This document shows, one piece after another, positions 1-9,506 of a stretch of DNA of 23,420 bases (position 1 is its first letter; every line of letters starts with the position of its first letter). The DNA lies in NCBI GenBank assembly GCA_019693395.1, contig JAAMXP010002660.1, forward strand, positions 360-23,779, read 5' to 3'. Under the pieces are notes generated by a model. That model had not been told where the DNA came from, searched no databases, and worked only from the letters and a program-made list of their open reading frames with translations. Made by a program: the position numbers and the translations under genes. This DNA is from Ettlia oleoabundans (taxonomy: Eukaryota; Chlorophyta; Chlorophyceae; Chlamydomonadales).

Positions 1-114
1 TATTGTTGGTTGAGAGTGCTGTGGGAAGGAGGCAGCAGGCTGCCTTGTGCTTTTGGGCCTGGTGTGTCAGTCCCTCTGCCTACCTTGTGCTCCCACCCTC
101 CTACGCTCATTCAG

Positions 115-1555
115 GATGCGATTGCCAGCCTTGAGTGCCACCTGAGCGCACAGAGCGAGCTGCGGGCCAGCAGGAGCTTTGAGATGGTGCTGCAGCATGC
201 GCTGGTGCTGGGGTGAGGCACGCTGCTACTGACAGCCTGTAGGCCGCTGGGGCAGCATGGCAGCGTGCACTCAAGCGCTGCCTTGGTTGATGCCAGTGCT
301 ACTGTTCAGCCTGCTACCTACTGTGCACCACAGCATGGATAGCTGTCGCTGTGGTTTGTCCCTTACCGTTGCTCCTCACTCCAAGCCCCCCCACCTTGGT
401 GCAGCAATTTCTTGAACCATGGTTCACGGCTGGGCGGGGCTTCTGGCTTTCGTTTAAAGACACTGAACAAGCTGGCGGACACACGCTCACTGGTGGGCTG
501 GGATGGGCTGGTGGCAGCTGCCGCAGAACATTGATTTGTGGAGGCATAAAGTGCATGTGGGGCAGGGCTTGAGCTGGGGCTCGACTTGGGCTGCCCTGCT
601 GCTGGCCCTGCTGCTGGGCATCATCCTTCACATTATGGTGCTGCCAGGCCCTTACGTACTCAAACCAGCCCACATGCGGTTGCACGGCTGGTTGGTGCAG
701 GATGGAAAGGAGACGCTGCTGTCGTGGATTGCGCGCCAGCTGGTGTCCACCGACCCGCCCTGTGCTGTACTGGCAACCGAGGTGCCGCACGTGGCCAGCC
801 CGCTGCTGCGCGTGTCCGTGGATGAGGCGGCTGCCGCTCTGACAGCCGTGGAGACGGGGCTGGCCGCTGTGCGAGTTGAGCTGCAGCGCGGCAGCAGTGA
901 GGGCGGCGATGAGGCGGCAGCAGGTAGTGGTGGTGCATTGCATGCTGTGGTTGCTGAGCTGGAGCGCCAGCTGGAGGCGGCCAAGGCGCTGCTCCACACC
1001 TGCCGAGACGAGTTTGCAGCATTGGCGAGCTATTATGGCGAGAGTGCTGCGGCCATGGCTAGCGAGCAGGAGCTGTGGGTGCCGCTGCAGGCCTTTGTGA
1101 TTGCCTTTAGCGCAGCACAGCGTGCGGTGATGAAGCAGCAGCAGGAGGGAGCGGAGCGGCAGCGGCGCCAGATGGCCCACACGCCCACCAGCGCCAGCCG
1201 CAACGAGCAGCAGTCCCAACCAGCGGGCAAGGCCAGCCTGCAGCCCGCCAATGGCATAGCAGGAACACCTGCACACAGCAAGCCAGCAACCGCTGTGTCC
1301 CCAGAGGATCAGGCTGCCAGTGGTGTGCAGCGGCAGGTTGAAGCAACAGGGCCAGCAGCGGCAGTAGCAGCAGCACTATCAGCGCCGACCCGCACAGCCA
1401 GCGCTCCAGCTGCTCGGCAGCTGGCCTTCTCAAGCTCCCCACCACACACTGAACCAGCAGCTGTGCATGGTGCTACCGGTGCCAGGCATGAGTCTGGCGA
1501 AAGGCTGCACCAGCTGCTGCAGCAGGCGACATCTGGCAGCAACAGCGACACCTGA
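115..1555 (+). CDS. Formin, C-terminal half of FH2 domain (5'-partial, 3 exons)
   Basis: Formins nucleate and elongate unbranched actin filaments through the FH2 domain. Exons are 115-212, 405-492 and 701-1555 (TGA); all junctions are GT-AG and in frame, and the gene begins left of the window. Exon 1 encodes the FH2 helix ending ALVLG; spliced to exon 2 it reads GNFLNHGSRLGGASGFRLKT, followed by LNKLADTRSL. This is the conserved formin block GN.MN..rGgA.GFkL..L.kL.d. Exon 3 continues DGKETLLSWIARQL, then a helical stretch containing SYYGE and an AFSAAQRAV helix, matching the end of FH2. The last ~135 residues are an A/Q/S-rich low-complexity tail with no diaphanous-autoregulatory motif that I recognise. 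Profilin-binding FH1 and N-terminal parts lie outside, so the formin class cannot be assigned. The gene is convergent with the Borealin-like gene. Confidence 0.92.
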
Positions 1556-2028
1556 AGCCATGCGGTGATACTGGATCTCAACCAAACTCGATGACATCAT
1601 GACTGACTCCCTCTGTTCCAATCTGTACCACCGCCAGTCTGACTGCTCATTGTAACTCTACTCCTTGTCATGTACGCGTGCAGTGCACTGCCATTGCCCA
1701 TTTTGCTGATTACCACCGTCCATCAGCGCTTGTGCAGTATATAATGACCAGGTATACTCCACAGTTTGTAGGTCGGCCTATGTACCAGTACATTGACAGG
1801 TCGTTCCGTTACCCGTCCAATCATGATACATGTGGCAGCAAACAGTCAGAAGTGCAGGGAATGGATTGCAACAAGGCAACGCATGTTAGCCGCCTGCCCC
1901 ACCACCCTCCTCTCTCCCTTGGACTTGTTTGCGTCTGGACTCCCTGCAGCCGCTTTCAACTAAGCAGAGCTACGCAAGCACAAGTTGCAGCCAGCACTTG
2001 GCGGCAGCCACGCGCCCTCGCCGCTCTT
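1556..2028. other. Convergent intergenic region (3' UTRs of formin and Borealin-like genes)
   Basis: This 473-bp stretch lies between two stop codons facing each other. Apart from the TGTAA motif it holds nothing I can assign. It is more AT-rich than the flanking exons, as expected for untranslated sequence. Open frames here have no coding character. Confidence 0.6.
1651..1655 (+). terminator. TGTAA polyadenylation motif of the formin gene
   Basis: TGTAA lies 96 bp downstream of the formin stop codon. UGUAA is the usual nuclear polyadenylation signal of chlorophyte algae, so this fits both position and lineage. The assignment rests on motif and distance only. Confidence 0.6.
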
Positions 2029-3637
2029 TCAGCGACGCCTGCTGCCCCGCGTTGCGTCGCGCTGGAACACCGTCTTGCCCAAAGCAGCTGCAAAGAAGTT
2101 GAACTGGGCAGTGAGCAGGTCGCTGACCTCCTGGCGGTGGCTCTCGGGGATGCCCTGCACGCCGGCGGCACCTAGGGCCCATTGCTTGCCATCTGCAGCG
2201 GCAACAGTTGAGGAGTCTGGTCAGCTGCGGTCCGGTGCAATGAGGCCCAGTGCACAGATTCTCTTGCGTCTTCCTTATGCACACACCAACTTGCACTAGC
2301 AAAGTACGTTTCCTCGGTATTCACTACCAGAGATTCTCTGGCAGACATATCCTCATCTACGCCTAGTCCAGCCTGTTTTTGTGCACCCACCCCCACCTGC
2401 CGTGGTAAGGATGGCAGCCTCTGGCGCAGGTGCGGCCTTGGTCCTGCCGCCGCGTTTCTGTGTGAGCAGCGTGATAGGCAATGCCACCGCCTGCCCTGCG
2501 AATGGCATGGGCGTCTGCAGCGGCATGCCCTGAAACATCCCCCCACCTGTGCCACCTGCTGTTGCCGCGCCGCGCCTGCTGGTGGACGGCTCTGCAGCAG
2601 CAGCAACAGGGGCGGCAGGGCAAGTTACCAGCAACAAAGGTGCACCACTGATTGGTTTGAAGCATACGCAGGCGGCTCCAGGCGAGCAACACAGTCAATA
2701 TCGGTATCCAGCCAACCAAGCCTGCAGGTCGTTAGCTTTCCTGCACTTGCCTGGGTGCTGCTCAGGAACTGCTGCTGGCTCTGCTGCTGCAGAGCCGGCT
2801 GTGCGGGACCGTGTGCCCCGCCGACTTGCTGTCTCAACCTCTGCTGCTGCTGCCGGTGCCACTTCTGGATCTGCCGCTGCACCTGCTGCAGCAGCAGCTC
2901 CTGATTCGCTGAACTTAGGCGGGGGAGCCACGGGGCCCCGCCGTGCCCGCACCGTCCGTAGCACGGTGGCAGCCTCTGCCGCACGCTTGGCACCCGTGCG
3001 CGTGGGCCTGCCGGTGGCCGGCGCATGCTGCGCTGCCGCGGCTGCCGCCATTGCCGCGCACCGCTCCCGAATCTCCTCCAGCGCACCAGCCTGGAAGTCC
3101 CCAGGATAGGCTTTATGGAAATCCGCCAGCTGCATCTTACGGGTCTGCACAGCGCGGCCGTGTGGTGGTGACAGTTCAGCGACAAATGCCAACGCTTAAT
3201 GCCTAGAACTACTTGTTGCAAACCGTATGTTGTTGAGCACAACAGGAAGAACCCTGGCTGCTAATCTCTGATATCCAACTGCCGCTGGAGGCAGTTGAGG
3301 AGTTTCCGCAGTTGTTCGTGGCGGCAACGCCGCACCTTGGCGGGGAGCAGCACCAGCAGCCGCTTGCACTCGTGCTTGAGGGCCATGACGGCATTTTCCG
3401 CAGTTGAAATGATGGAGCTGATCTTCTCCTCGACTGCAGAGCAGCAAGCTAGGGTTGGGCGCCCTTCAACCAGTTGGCCACGCTGCCTTAGACGGGCTTG
3501 CACGCACCTGCTGCCTCCAGTGTGCCGATGAGCTGCATTATTTCCGCCACGGGGCCCGCCCCCGTGGCTTCTGCTGCGGGTTCATCTTCGGGAATGGCCG
3601 CGAGCGCCAGTTTCTTTCTGCCCCGTGCCCTTGACAT
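2029..3637 (-). CDS. Borealin-like protein, candidate chromosomal passenger complex subunit
   Basis: Borealin joins Survivin and INCENP in a helical bundle that targets Aurora B kinase to centromeres and midzone. Exons (minus strand): 3508-3637, 3336-3433, 2751-3144, 2397-2591, 2029-2192; 326 aa, ATG at 3637, TGA at 2029-2031. Residues ~31-85 form one amphipathic helix followed by LLVLLPAKTRKMQLADF. The LP..xR.M...F ending of this helix is the hallmark of the Nbl1/Borealin N-terminal domain, and the match appears only after splicing at AAG|gtgcgg. The middle (~100-210) is basic and Ala-rich with RRG/RTR patches. The C-terminus reads MPLQTPMPF, then ILTTADGKQWALG, then an IPESHRQEVSDLL helix, resembling the small C-terminal dimerisation region of Borealins. 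The 3rd intron is GC-AG. An unrelated coiled-coil protein is possible, since this family is poorly conserved; the exon model is firmer than the name. Confidence 0.6.
2592..2750 (-). other. GC-AG intron in the Borealin-like gene
   Basis: The donor reads CCAG|gcaagtgc, the classic GC donor with an otherwise perfect match to U1; the acceptor is gctgctgctgcag. A phase-1 donor joins a phase-1 acceptor to give GAG, and the open frame would hit a stop 53 bp further without splicing. No GT donor in the right phase gives a better model. Confidence 0.7.
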
Positions 3638-4072
3638 TGTCGCGTCAGCAGGGCAACCTGAGACGATTGCGCGGTGTCGTGTGATGAGCGCAAGTTCCAG
3701 CCGGGTTGTTGCGTCAGCTGTTGCCAGGTGGGCACGCGTGCAGTGTTCTGTGCTTGTCTCTGATACCGTCTCTGATACATAAGCAGCGTGAACTGTTCAA
3801 ATCACTGGTACGGTTTCGTGCAACTGGGCAGGTGGCAAAGCTTCAGCAAGCAGCGCGTGCGCTTCAGTCGTCGGTGCCACGTTCAATATGGCCATGGAGG
3901 TGGCCTCAGGAGAGGCTTGTGCGGCAGCAGCATGGTACAAACTAGATGGAACCGTGCATATAAACGACTCACATGCAAAATAGAGTAGTGATGTGGACAG
4001 TGCCACAGAAGCAGGTGCTTGGCCGATAGGCGCAGGCACAACCCCTGGCTGGCTAGCTTGGGCGCAGGCAGG
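3638..4072. promoter_or_regulatory. Intergenic region: AlkB-gene 3' end and Borealin-like gene promoter
   Basis: This 435-bp tandem spacer should contain the 3' UTR of the AlkB-type gene and the promoter of the Borealin-like gene. I see no TATA box at a useful distance, no clear TGTAA on the minus strand and no coding segment. Short open frames here lack recognisable motifs. Confidence 0.45.
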
Positions 4073-6060
4073 TCACAGGCGGACCTGATGGGGAGACTCG
4101 GCGTAGAACCCGCAGGTGGGGCCCTTGGAGTTGTCACAGCCTGCACCACAAAGCACATGCCGGCGCCTTACGCACAGTGGCAGCTCCATTGACCCAGAGC
4201 CATCAGTTTTTGCGCATCACATTCGCTCAACACAAACCAAGCTGCCACTCACAGTAGTAATAACTGGTGTGTGTAGCTAAATGTTGCTGCTTGGGGATGC
4301 GTGTTTTCATCACCGACGGTCGGCCGCAGCGACAAAGAGGTGCCTGCTGCTGCCACTGCGGTTTGAGGCGGCGGAGGGTGAGGTTGAACCGGGCTGAGCC
4401 GCTGATCCTATGGCGGTCAAATTGTTTGGCAGTCTTGGGAACCTGTAGGCGCAGAAACAAAGCCGAGCAAACTCTGACCAGTGAATCAAAAGGGCAGTTG
4501 AACAGATAATTGCCTTACACCCCGCGTAAGGCCGCTGCGTTGGCTGGACCTAAGCATGCGGCTAAGCCACCACCCTGCCACTAACTGGCACCCCTTCCTT
4601 TCCTCCGACACACCTCATGCTTCCAGCACTCTTGTGTGGGGGGCCACATGATGAGCAGCGAGTTGTGCGGCAGGTCAAGATCCAAGCGAACAACGTTTGC
4701 CAGCGACCCGGTGCCGAAAGTGCTGCTATGCGCTGCACTGCTGCTGGCGCCTGTGTTAATGCCGCCGCTGCTCAGTGCAACATGCTGTGTGCGGTGCAAG
4801 CGAAAGCAGCGGGTGGCCCCTAAGCTGAGGCTGGCAATGATAGGGGTGGGGCCTAGTTGCGTCAGTCGGTCTGAGTGAGAAGCGAGACCCTCGCTGCCGT
4901 CGGCATAGCAGTTGGCAAAGGCATAGGTGGGAGCCCAGCTCTCTCTGTCTGCAGCCTCCAGTGGCAGCCCGGCAGCGCCACCACGCTGAATGCGGCTGCT
5001 CACTGCACCCGCCACCTTGTCAGCTGCCAGCTGCAGTGCAGGAAATGCAGGCTTCCTGTCGTACAGACTGCTGCCTGTCTGTACGTCGTCCGGCAGCTGC
5101 CGCTGCTGCCCAAGCTCATCGTCATTGGAAAACTTTGCTACTTCAGCAGCTTGTGCATCTTGCTACGGGGAAGGGGCAGCAAAGGCTGTTAAACTATTGG
5201 AGGCATGCATGACTGGTAAATAGCACCGGAAAGCCTGCACAGGTTAGGAATGCGGGCAAGCGACTGGGAAAAGCCTGGAAAAGGGGGTAATACGGAACCG
5301 CACATGTCGCGTTCCTCACCTGCAGCAGATAGTAGCAGCTTGTCCTGTTGGATTGCACTGCTTCCTGTGTTGATGCCTGCTTCCTTCTGCTGCTTCCAGT
5401 GCTTTCGCCCTTGGGGAACCACCACCGCAACCGCTCCCATTTGGGTTGGTCGGCCATCAGTTGACGCAGCACATCATTTGCCAGCTGGGGAGGCAGGAAG
5501 TTTGACACCAGTTCGCACTGTGACACTGCAAACAACGCCTCAGCTGTCAGCCCCTTCGCTTTGCCTGAGCTTTGAAAAGCTACGGCTTCTGCAGGCCCCA
5601 GCTGCCAGGCCGGCAAATCAGTTCGGCGGCTTTCATTGCTGCCAAGGCCACCACATCTGTGTTGTGCCGTGCCTTCGCTGCCTTCCTGAGCTGGGGCGTT
5701 GGTAGGGCACTTTGTCACATGGCTTATTGCATCATGTTGCAATTCTAGCTGTGCCGTGCTGGCCTGCTGTGGAAGAGCTCCTGCCGAGAGGAAGGGCGGC
5801 AGGCCGCAGGGGCGGCCGCTGCTCCTGTAGCCAACCACCGCTTGATCCTGCCCCTGCTGCGCAATGGCTATGCGATTGGGTGTAGTGGGTGCCGCTGCTG
5901 CTTCAAGCCCCAGACATGAGGTATCCAGGTGCATGTTGATGAAGGCAAGGGGCACCGAGCGTTGGCATGCCGGGCACGTGACGAAGCGGCTGCCCTGTTG
6001 CGCAGACACAGCCTGGGACTTGCTTGTGCCTGGGTCGGTAGGCCCCACCTTTCGCTTCAT
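4073..6060 (-). CDS. UBZ4-AlkB-GRF protein: Fe(II)/2-oxoglutarate DNA dealkylase-like enzyme
   Basis: AlkB-type dioxygenases remove alkyl groups from DNA or RNA bases by oxidation. Exons (minus strand): 5320-6060, 4614-5162, 4253-4442, 4073-4140; 515 aa. Residues 29-49 are a Rad18-type UBZ4 finger (C29, C32, H44, C49; INMHLDTSC), which binds ubiquitin in related repair proteins. Residues ~195-456 are the AlkB domain: FLPPQLANDVL, WERLRWWFPKG, YAFANCYADGSEG, iron ligands H343 and D345 (SHSDRL), GPTPIIASLSLGATRCFRL, distal iron ligand H429 (WKHE|VPK, split by an intron) and the 2-oxoglutarate arginines R448 and R454 (RFNLTLR). Residues 465-506 are a GRF zinc finger (PLCRCGRP, YYYC, CGFY; ligands C467, C469, C494, C503), a single-strand DNA-binding module. 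All catalytic residues are intact. Nuclear damage repair is inferred. Tandem to the Borealin-like gene. Confidence 0.9.
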
Positions 6061-6572
6061 CTCATATCAAAACCACTATCACCTGTTGAACGGTTACGTC
6101 TTGGGGTTGATGGGATGGAATCGCAAGAGGCAAATGAGTACAAGACCCACATAAACCAAACAGCAGGGCGGTGGTCGGCAGCAATGCAATAACCCGCTGA
6201 CATTCGAGGCGGGACAGCGGCGGGCGCAGGATACAAGCCCTTGGAATGCAGGCATGTGATGCAGCGATTACTGCAAAGCAACAATGCGTACCATAGAAGC
6301 GTAAAATACACAACAACGGAGACCACGAGCAGTGTCCAGCGCACGCTTCACCCTTTCAAAGCGCGGTAACCATCCGAAATCGTGAGAGTATGCCGGCTTT
6401 TACAGAAAAAAGGGTGAATCCAGACAGAGGTCTCTATCAAATAGCAGGGGAATGCCAAGCTGGCGGCAGCGCTAGGGGAGGTCAGCACGGCAGCAACAGC
6501 ACAACTGTGATTAAGATATTGAGAATGCCGTCAGGGGATGAAACCATGCATTTCTATAGTCATGGACCTGCT

Positions 6573-6577
6573 TTACA
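6573..6577 (-). terminator. Possible TGTAA polyadenylation motif for the GT49 gene
   Basis: TTACA on the plus strand reads TGTAA on the gene strand, about 270 bp past the GT49 stop codon. This is a plausible 3' UTR length for a green alga, but a second copy at 6400-6404 is equally possible and a 5-mer occurs by chance. Confidence 0.3.
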
Positions 6578-6789
6578 CGAGCTTGTGGCAACCAGAGCGC
6601 TGCATGGTAAGTACTCTGCGTTGGCAGTTGCAACCTGCACTAACACATGCAAGCATACCACGGCGCCCTCATGGCAGGGTGCTACTATACAAGTGTGACC
6701 GATACACTATTGTGGCTCTCTAACATTGCAAGGCCAATGTGCGCCTTCCAATACGCTGACTGAACAAGAACTTATTAGAAAATCAAAAG

Positions 6790-6808
6790 TTTGTTGTTGT
6801 TGTTGTTG
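6790..6808. repeat. (TTG)6 microsatellite
   Basis: Six uninterrupted TTG units lie about 40 bp past the GT49 stop codon, hence in its 3' UTR (as (CAA)6 in the transcript). The tract is the only long trinucleotide repeat outside coding sequence in the window. Confidence 0.85.
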
Positions 6809-6849
6809 ATAACAGCAGGGCGTCGCAAGTTGCCTGGTCGTTACCCCGC

Positions 6850-9506
6850 TCAAGCCCGTGCCGCATTGAAGGTAGGGCGGTGGGCTAGCTGCGGTCCTGC
6901 CATGTGCCCGCCACAGGAGTACATGGCATCCGGGATGTAGGTGCCCTCCACCATGCCGCTCTTGGCTTGGTCGTAGATCTCAGCCAGCTGCGGTAAAGCA
7001 CAGAAAAGGTTGTGTGCAGGGCAGGAAGAAGGGTCCGAAATGTAAATTTAGGCAGGCAGGGAGCCAATTCAATTATCAGATTGAAGAAAATCATCAGATT
7101 GAAGAGTAAATGGTGGGAGAGGTTGAAAGGTGGTGGTCCGCGGCAAGGGCTGTGCTTGTGGTGTGCCCATGATGGCAGCGAGGCTGTGTGTTTGTGAGGC
7201 GACAGGAGGGCGGGGAGGCAGGGGGCGCACCTGGTCCCACAGGCCTGTCTTGTGCGTGACCTTCCATGTGCGTGCGCGCGGGTGTGGTGAGTGCACGGTG
7301 AAGGCACGGGGGTGCACCATGAACTGGATGCCGCTAGTGGAGAGGTAGAGCAGGTGCACCACCTTGTTCTTGCGGTACCCCACAAACCGCTCGTCGTACC
7401 AGGGCACAAACTTGCGGGCAATGATAACGTACGGCTCAAAACCCTCCTCGTACCTGCAAAGAGAGACAGGGTGCGCAGGGAAGCACAACAGAGGGCGGTG
7501 CGGAGTCATGTATGCAGGAACTGAAGCTGCATATCTGCCACCTCAATACCACTTTGATGGCAGCACCACCAGCAAATCCATTTCAATGAAAAGAAAGCAG
7601 AGCCAGCAAGGATGCAAGCAAGCACCAGAGCAAGGCACGGCATGGGTGCACAAGGCTGTTACTCACACAATGTTGTAGGGGCGTACAGCCTGCAGCCACT
7701 TCTTGTAGTCTGTGGCACGGTGTCCCGCCTCGTATCTGTCTGTGTGGAAGGCCTTGATGCGCCCGTCCCAGAACATCTTCACAGCCGCATCCTTGCCCTC
7801 TGCAGGCAGGCAGACAGGCAGGTGGGCAGGGGGGTTTTGCTTGGGATTGGCCGGGTGCGCTAATGTTGTCAAACACTCGTTAAAGATGCATTTTGCTTGT
7901 AAACTGGGCACCACATGCAGGCGTATCCTGGCGCCATGCTGCCTCAGTTCGCGCTTTGGGAACCAGTACAGGCAGCTGCTCTGGATATGCGTCGGGGTTG
8001 AGCATGCGCATGCACGCACCCAGCACTGCCTCCCGCGCAACCTCCACGCCAATATCGCCTGGGTCTCCCGTCTCGTACGCGGGCAGCACAATGGCTGCCC
8101 CCCTGTTCAGCGTGCCCATGAGGCTCTCGTACTTGGCTGGCTTCTGCATCAGCTCACTCAGCTCCGCCGAGGGCCAGAAGTCGACGTCCAGCAGCAGCAC
8201 GGCATCGGTGCGAGCATTGGCCAAAGCGCGGTTGCGCATTGCGTTCACAGGGTACAACGCAGACAACCAAATGCTCTCTACTGTCTGGCTCACCAGCTGC
8301 AAGTCCAGCTTGCACAGGCCTGCAGGCAGCGTGGTGTGGGCAGCAGAGGAGATAGGGAGGGTGCCCGTGCAGTGTGAACACGTGGCACCTGGTGGGTGGC
8401 GCTGCATGTCACCCAGGCGGGCGGGCATTAGTGCCGCCCTGCCATTGGGACTCCCTTATTAGCAACTAGTTCGTCCCCAAATCTGCACTACATATGCAAC
8501 CACAATTGTTGCAAGGTGCCTGCCCGCCCAGCCGTGCTGCAGTATCAATCACGGCAACCATGCAACAAGGGCGGCTGGGTGCGCTGCCGGCTGAATGCTC
8601 GCAATGTGCTCACCCTTGGCCTCTGCCAGCTGGTGGAACTGCTTGAACTTGCGCTCCACCTCCTCAATGTCGGTGAGGCGCGGATCCTGATTGCTGTTCA
8701 GCTCTACAGTCACCACCCTGCCGTTGAGCAAGGCGATGTAGACGGCGGCAGAGATGACTCCGTTCCACACGTCACACTGCCCTTCAAGCATGTACAGCCG
8801 CTCAAACGACAACTGCGTCACCAGGGTCACATCCTGTGGGCTGCGCGGCTTGTTGCTGTCCAAAACCTGCTCAATCTTGAGCTGCGGCAGCTGCTCAACA
8901 ATAGTGCTGTTGCTTAGCTTGTCCCGGCACAGAAACAGGTCGTCCACAGTGCCTGCAGTGGCCGTGACAGCAGTGCCGCCAGTGCTACCTGCCTGTCGCG
9001 CAGACTGCTGCTGCTGCGCATCCGCAAAAGCAGCGACAGTGCCCTGTGCAGTGTTGGCAGCTGCTGCTTGCGGACGCTGCTGCACGTCATCAGCTGCGGC
9101 CCGAGTGGTCGCTATGGGAAGGGTTTGGGCAGCTTGGACAGCAGGCTGCACACCCTGTTCAGCCTGCACGATAGCGCTCTGCGCTGCACCAGCGTCAAGG
9201 GCTGCTGCCAAGGGCAACTGCAGCAGGGAACACCAGGTGGCGTCGACGGCTGTTGGCATGAACCGCAACGGAGCCGCGGCAGTCACGACAGCATGGGTGG
9301 CAGGAGCAACTGCCAGTCCCACAACACATGTTACAGGATTCTCAGCCCCTTGACTCAACCATCCCCCAAGAACCACTACAGATGATTCATCAATGCGGCA
9401 GCAAACACGAAGCATATGGGCCAGTGGCACTCACCGCCACAGTCAGCGCCAATAGCAGCAGGCCAACAAAGCGCCTGCCTGGACCATCAGCCTTCACTTG
9501 CGCCAT
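6850..9506 (-). CDS. GT49-family (LARGE/B4GAT1-like) type II membrane glycosyltransferase
   Basis: Family members transfer sugars (glucuronic acid in characterised animal enzymes) from nucleotide sugars in the Golgi. Exons (minus strand): 9435-9506, 8614-9217, 8020-8319, 7667-7799, 7231-7453, 6850-6987; 489 aa. After a short basic cytoplasmic tail (RR at 11-12), residues 13-31 form one transmembrane anchor, FVGLLLLALTVALPLAAAL, assembled across the first intron, which supports the acceptor chosen. An Ala/Gln-rich stem (~32-155) follows. The catalytic domain begins DVTLVTQLSFERLYMLEGQC, with NGVISAAVYIALL, YPVNAMRNRAL, the metal-binding DVD at 270-272 (LLLDVDFWPS), IVLPAYE, AGHRATDYKKW, FEPYVIIARKFVPWYDERF, GYRKNKVVHLL and FTVHSPHPRA. 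These are the ordered GT49 blocks. The acceptor sugar is unknown; a role in algal glycoprotein or wall glycan synthesis is inference. Divergent from SMC4. Confidence 0.9.
7075..7106. repeat. Short tandem repeat in GT49 intron 5
   Basis: ATCAGATTGAAGA occurs twice with an 18-bp period, at 7075 and 7093, inside the intron 6988-7230. It is AT-rich against a GC-rich background and probably a local slippage duplication. Confidence 0.7.

Larger units (their letters stand above)
6061..6849. other. Intergenic region upstream of the AlkB gene, downstream of the GT49 gene
   Basis: This 789-bp tandem spacer holds the GT49 3' UTR and the promoter/5' UTR of the AlkB gene. It contains a (TTG)6 microsatellite and two minus-strand TGTAA motifs (6573-6577 and 6400-6404). 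No exon, tRNA or other RNA gene could be supported. Confidence 0.5.

Noticed and set aside
503..700. Open frame beginning before the formin exon 3 with a hydrophobic stretch (WAALLLALLLGIILHIMVL) that looks like a membrane segment
   Set aside because: It lies in the 208-bp intron 493-700. Splicing TCACTG|gtgggc to gtgcag|GATGGA joins conserved FH2 sequence in frame, so the segment is intron read-through.
314..1276. 320-aa open frame on the minus strand opposite the formin
   Set aside because: It is a shadow of the GC-rich coding strand, has no domain motif, and lies antisense to exons confirmed by FH2 conservation.
1738..1746. TATATAATG resembling a TATA box
   Set aside because: It lies between two converging 3' ends, with no coding region starting nearby on either strand.
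3261..3335. Continuation of Borealin-like exon 2 past AAG|gtgcgg (VRRCRHEQL...)
   Set aside because: It stays open for 24 codons and then hits a stop. The donor at AAG gives LLPAK|TRKMQLADF, which fits the family better and restores the frame.
6057..6344. 95-aa hydrophobic open frame on the minus strand just upstream of the AlkB start
   Set aside because: It ends at the AlkB ATG in another frame, has no recognisable motif, and sits where a promoter or 5' UTR is expected.
7712..8377. 221-aa plus-strand open frame across GT49 exons
   Set aside because: It is antisense to the DVD-containing GT49 exons and is explained by codon bias on the true strand.
9223..9430. Upstream extension of GT49 exon 2 (open frame to 9430)
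   Set aside because: The phase-0 acceptor ccctgctgcag before 9217 has a good pyrimidine tract and completes the transmembrane anchor with exon 1; the extra sequence is intron.
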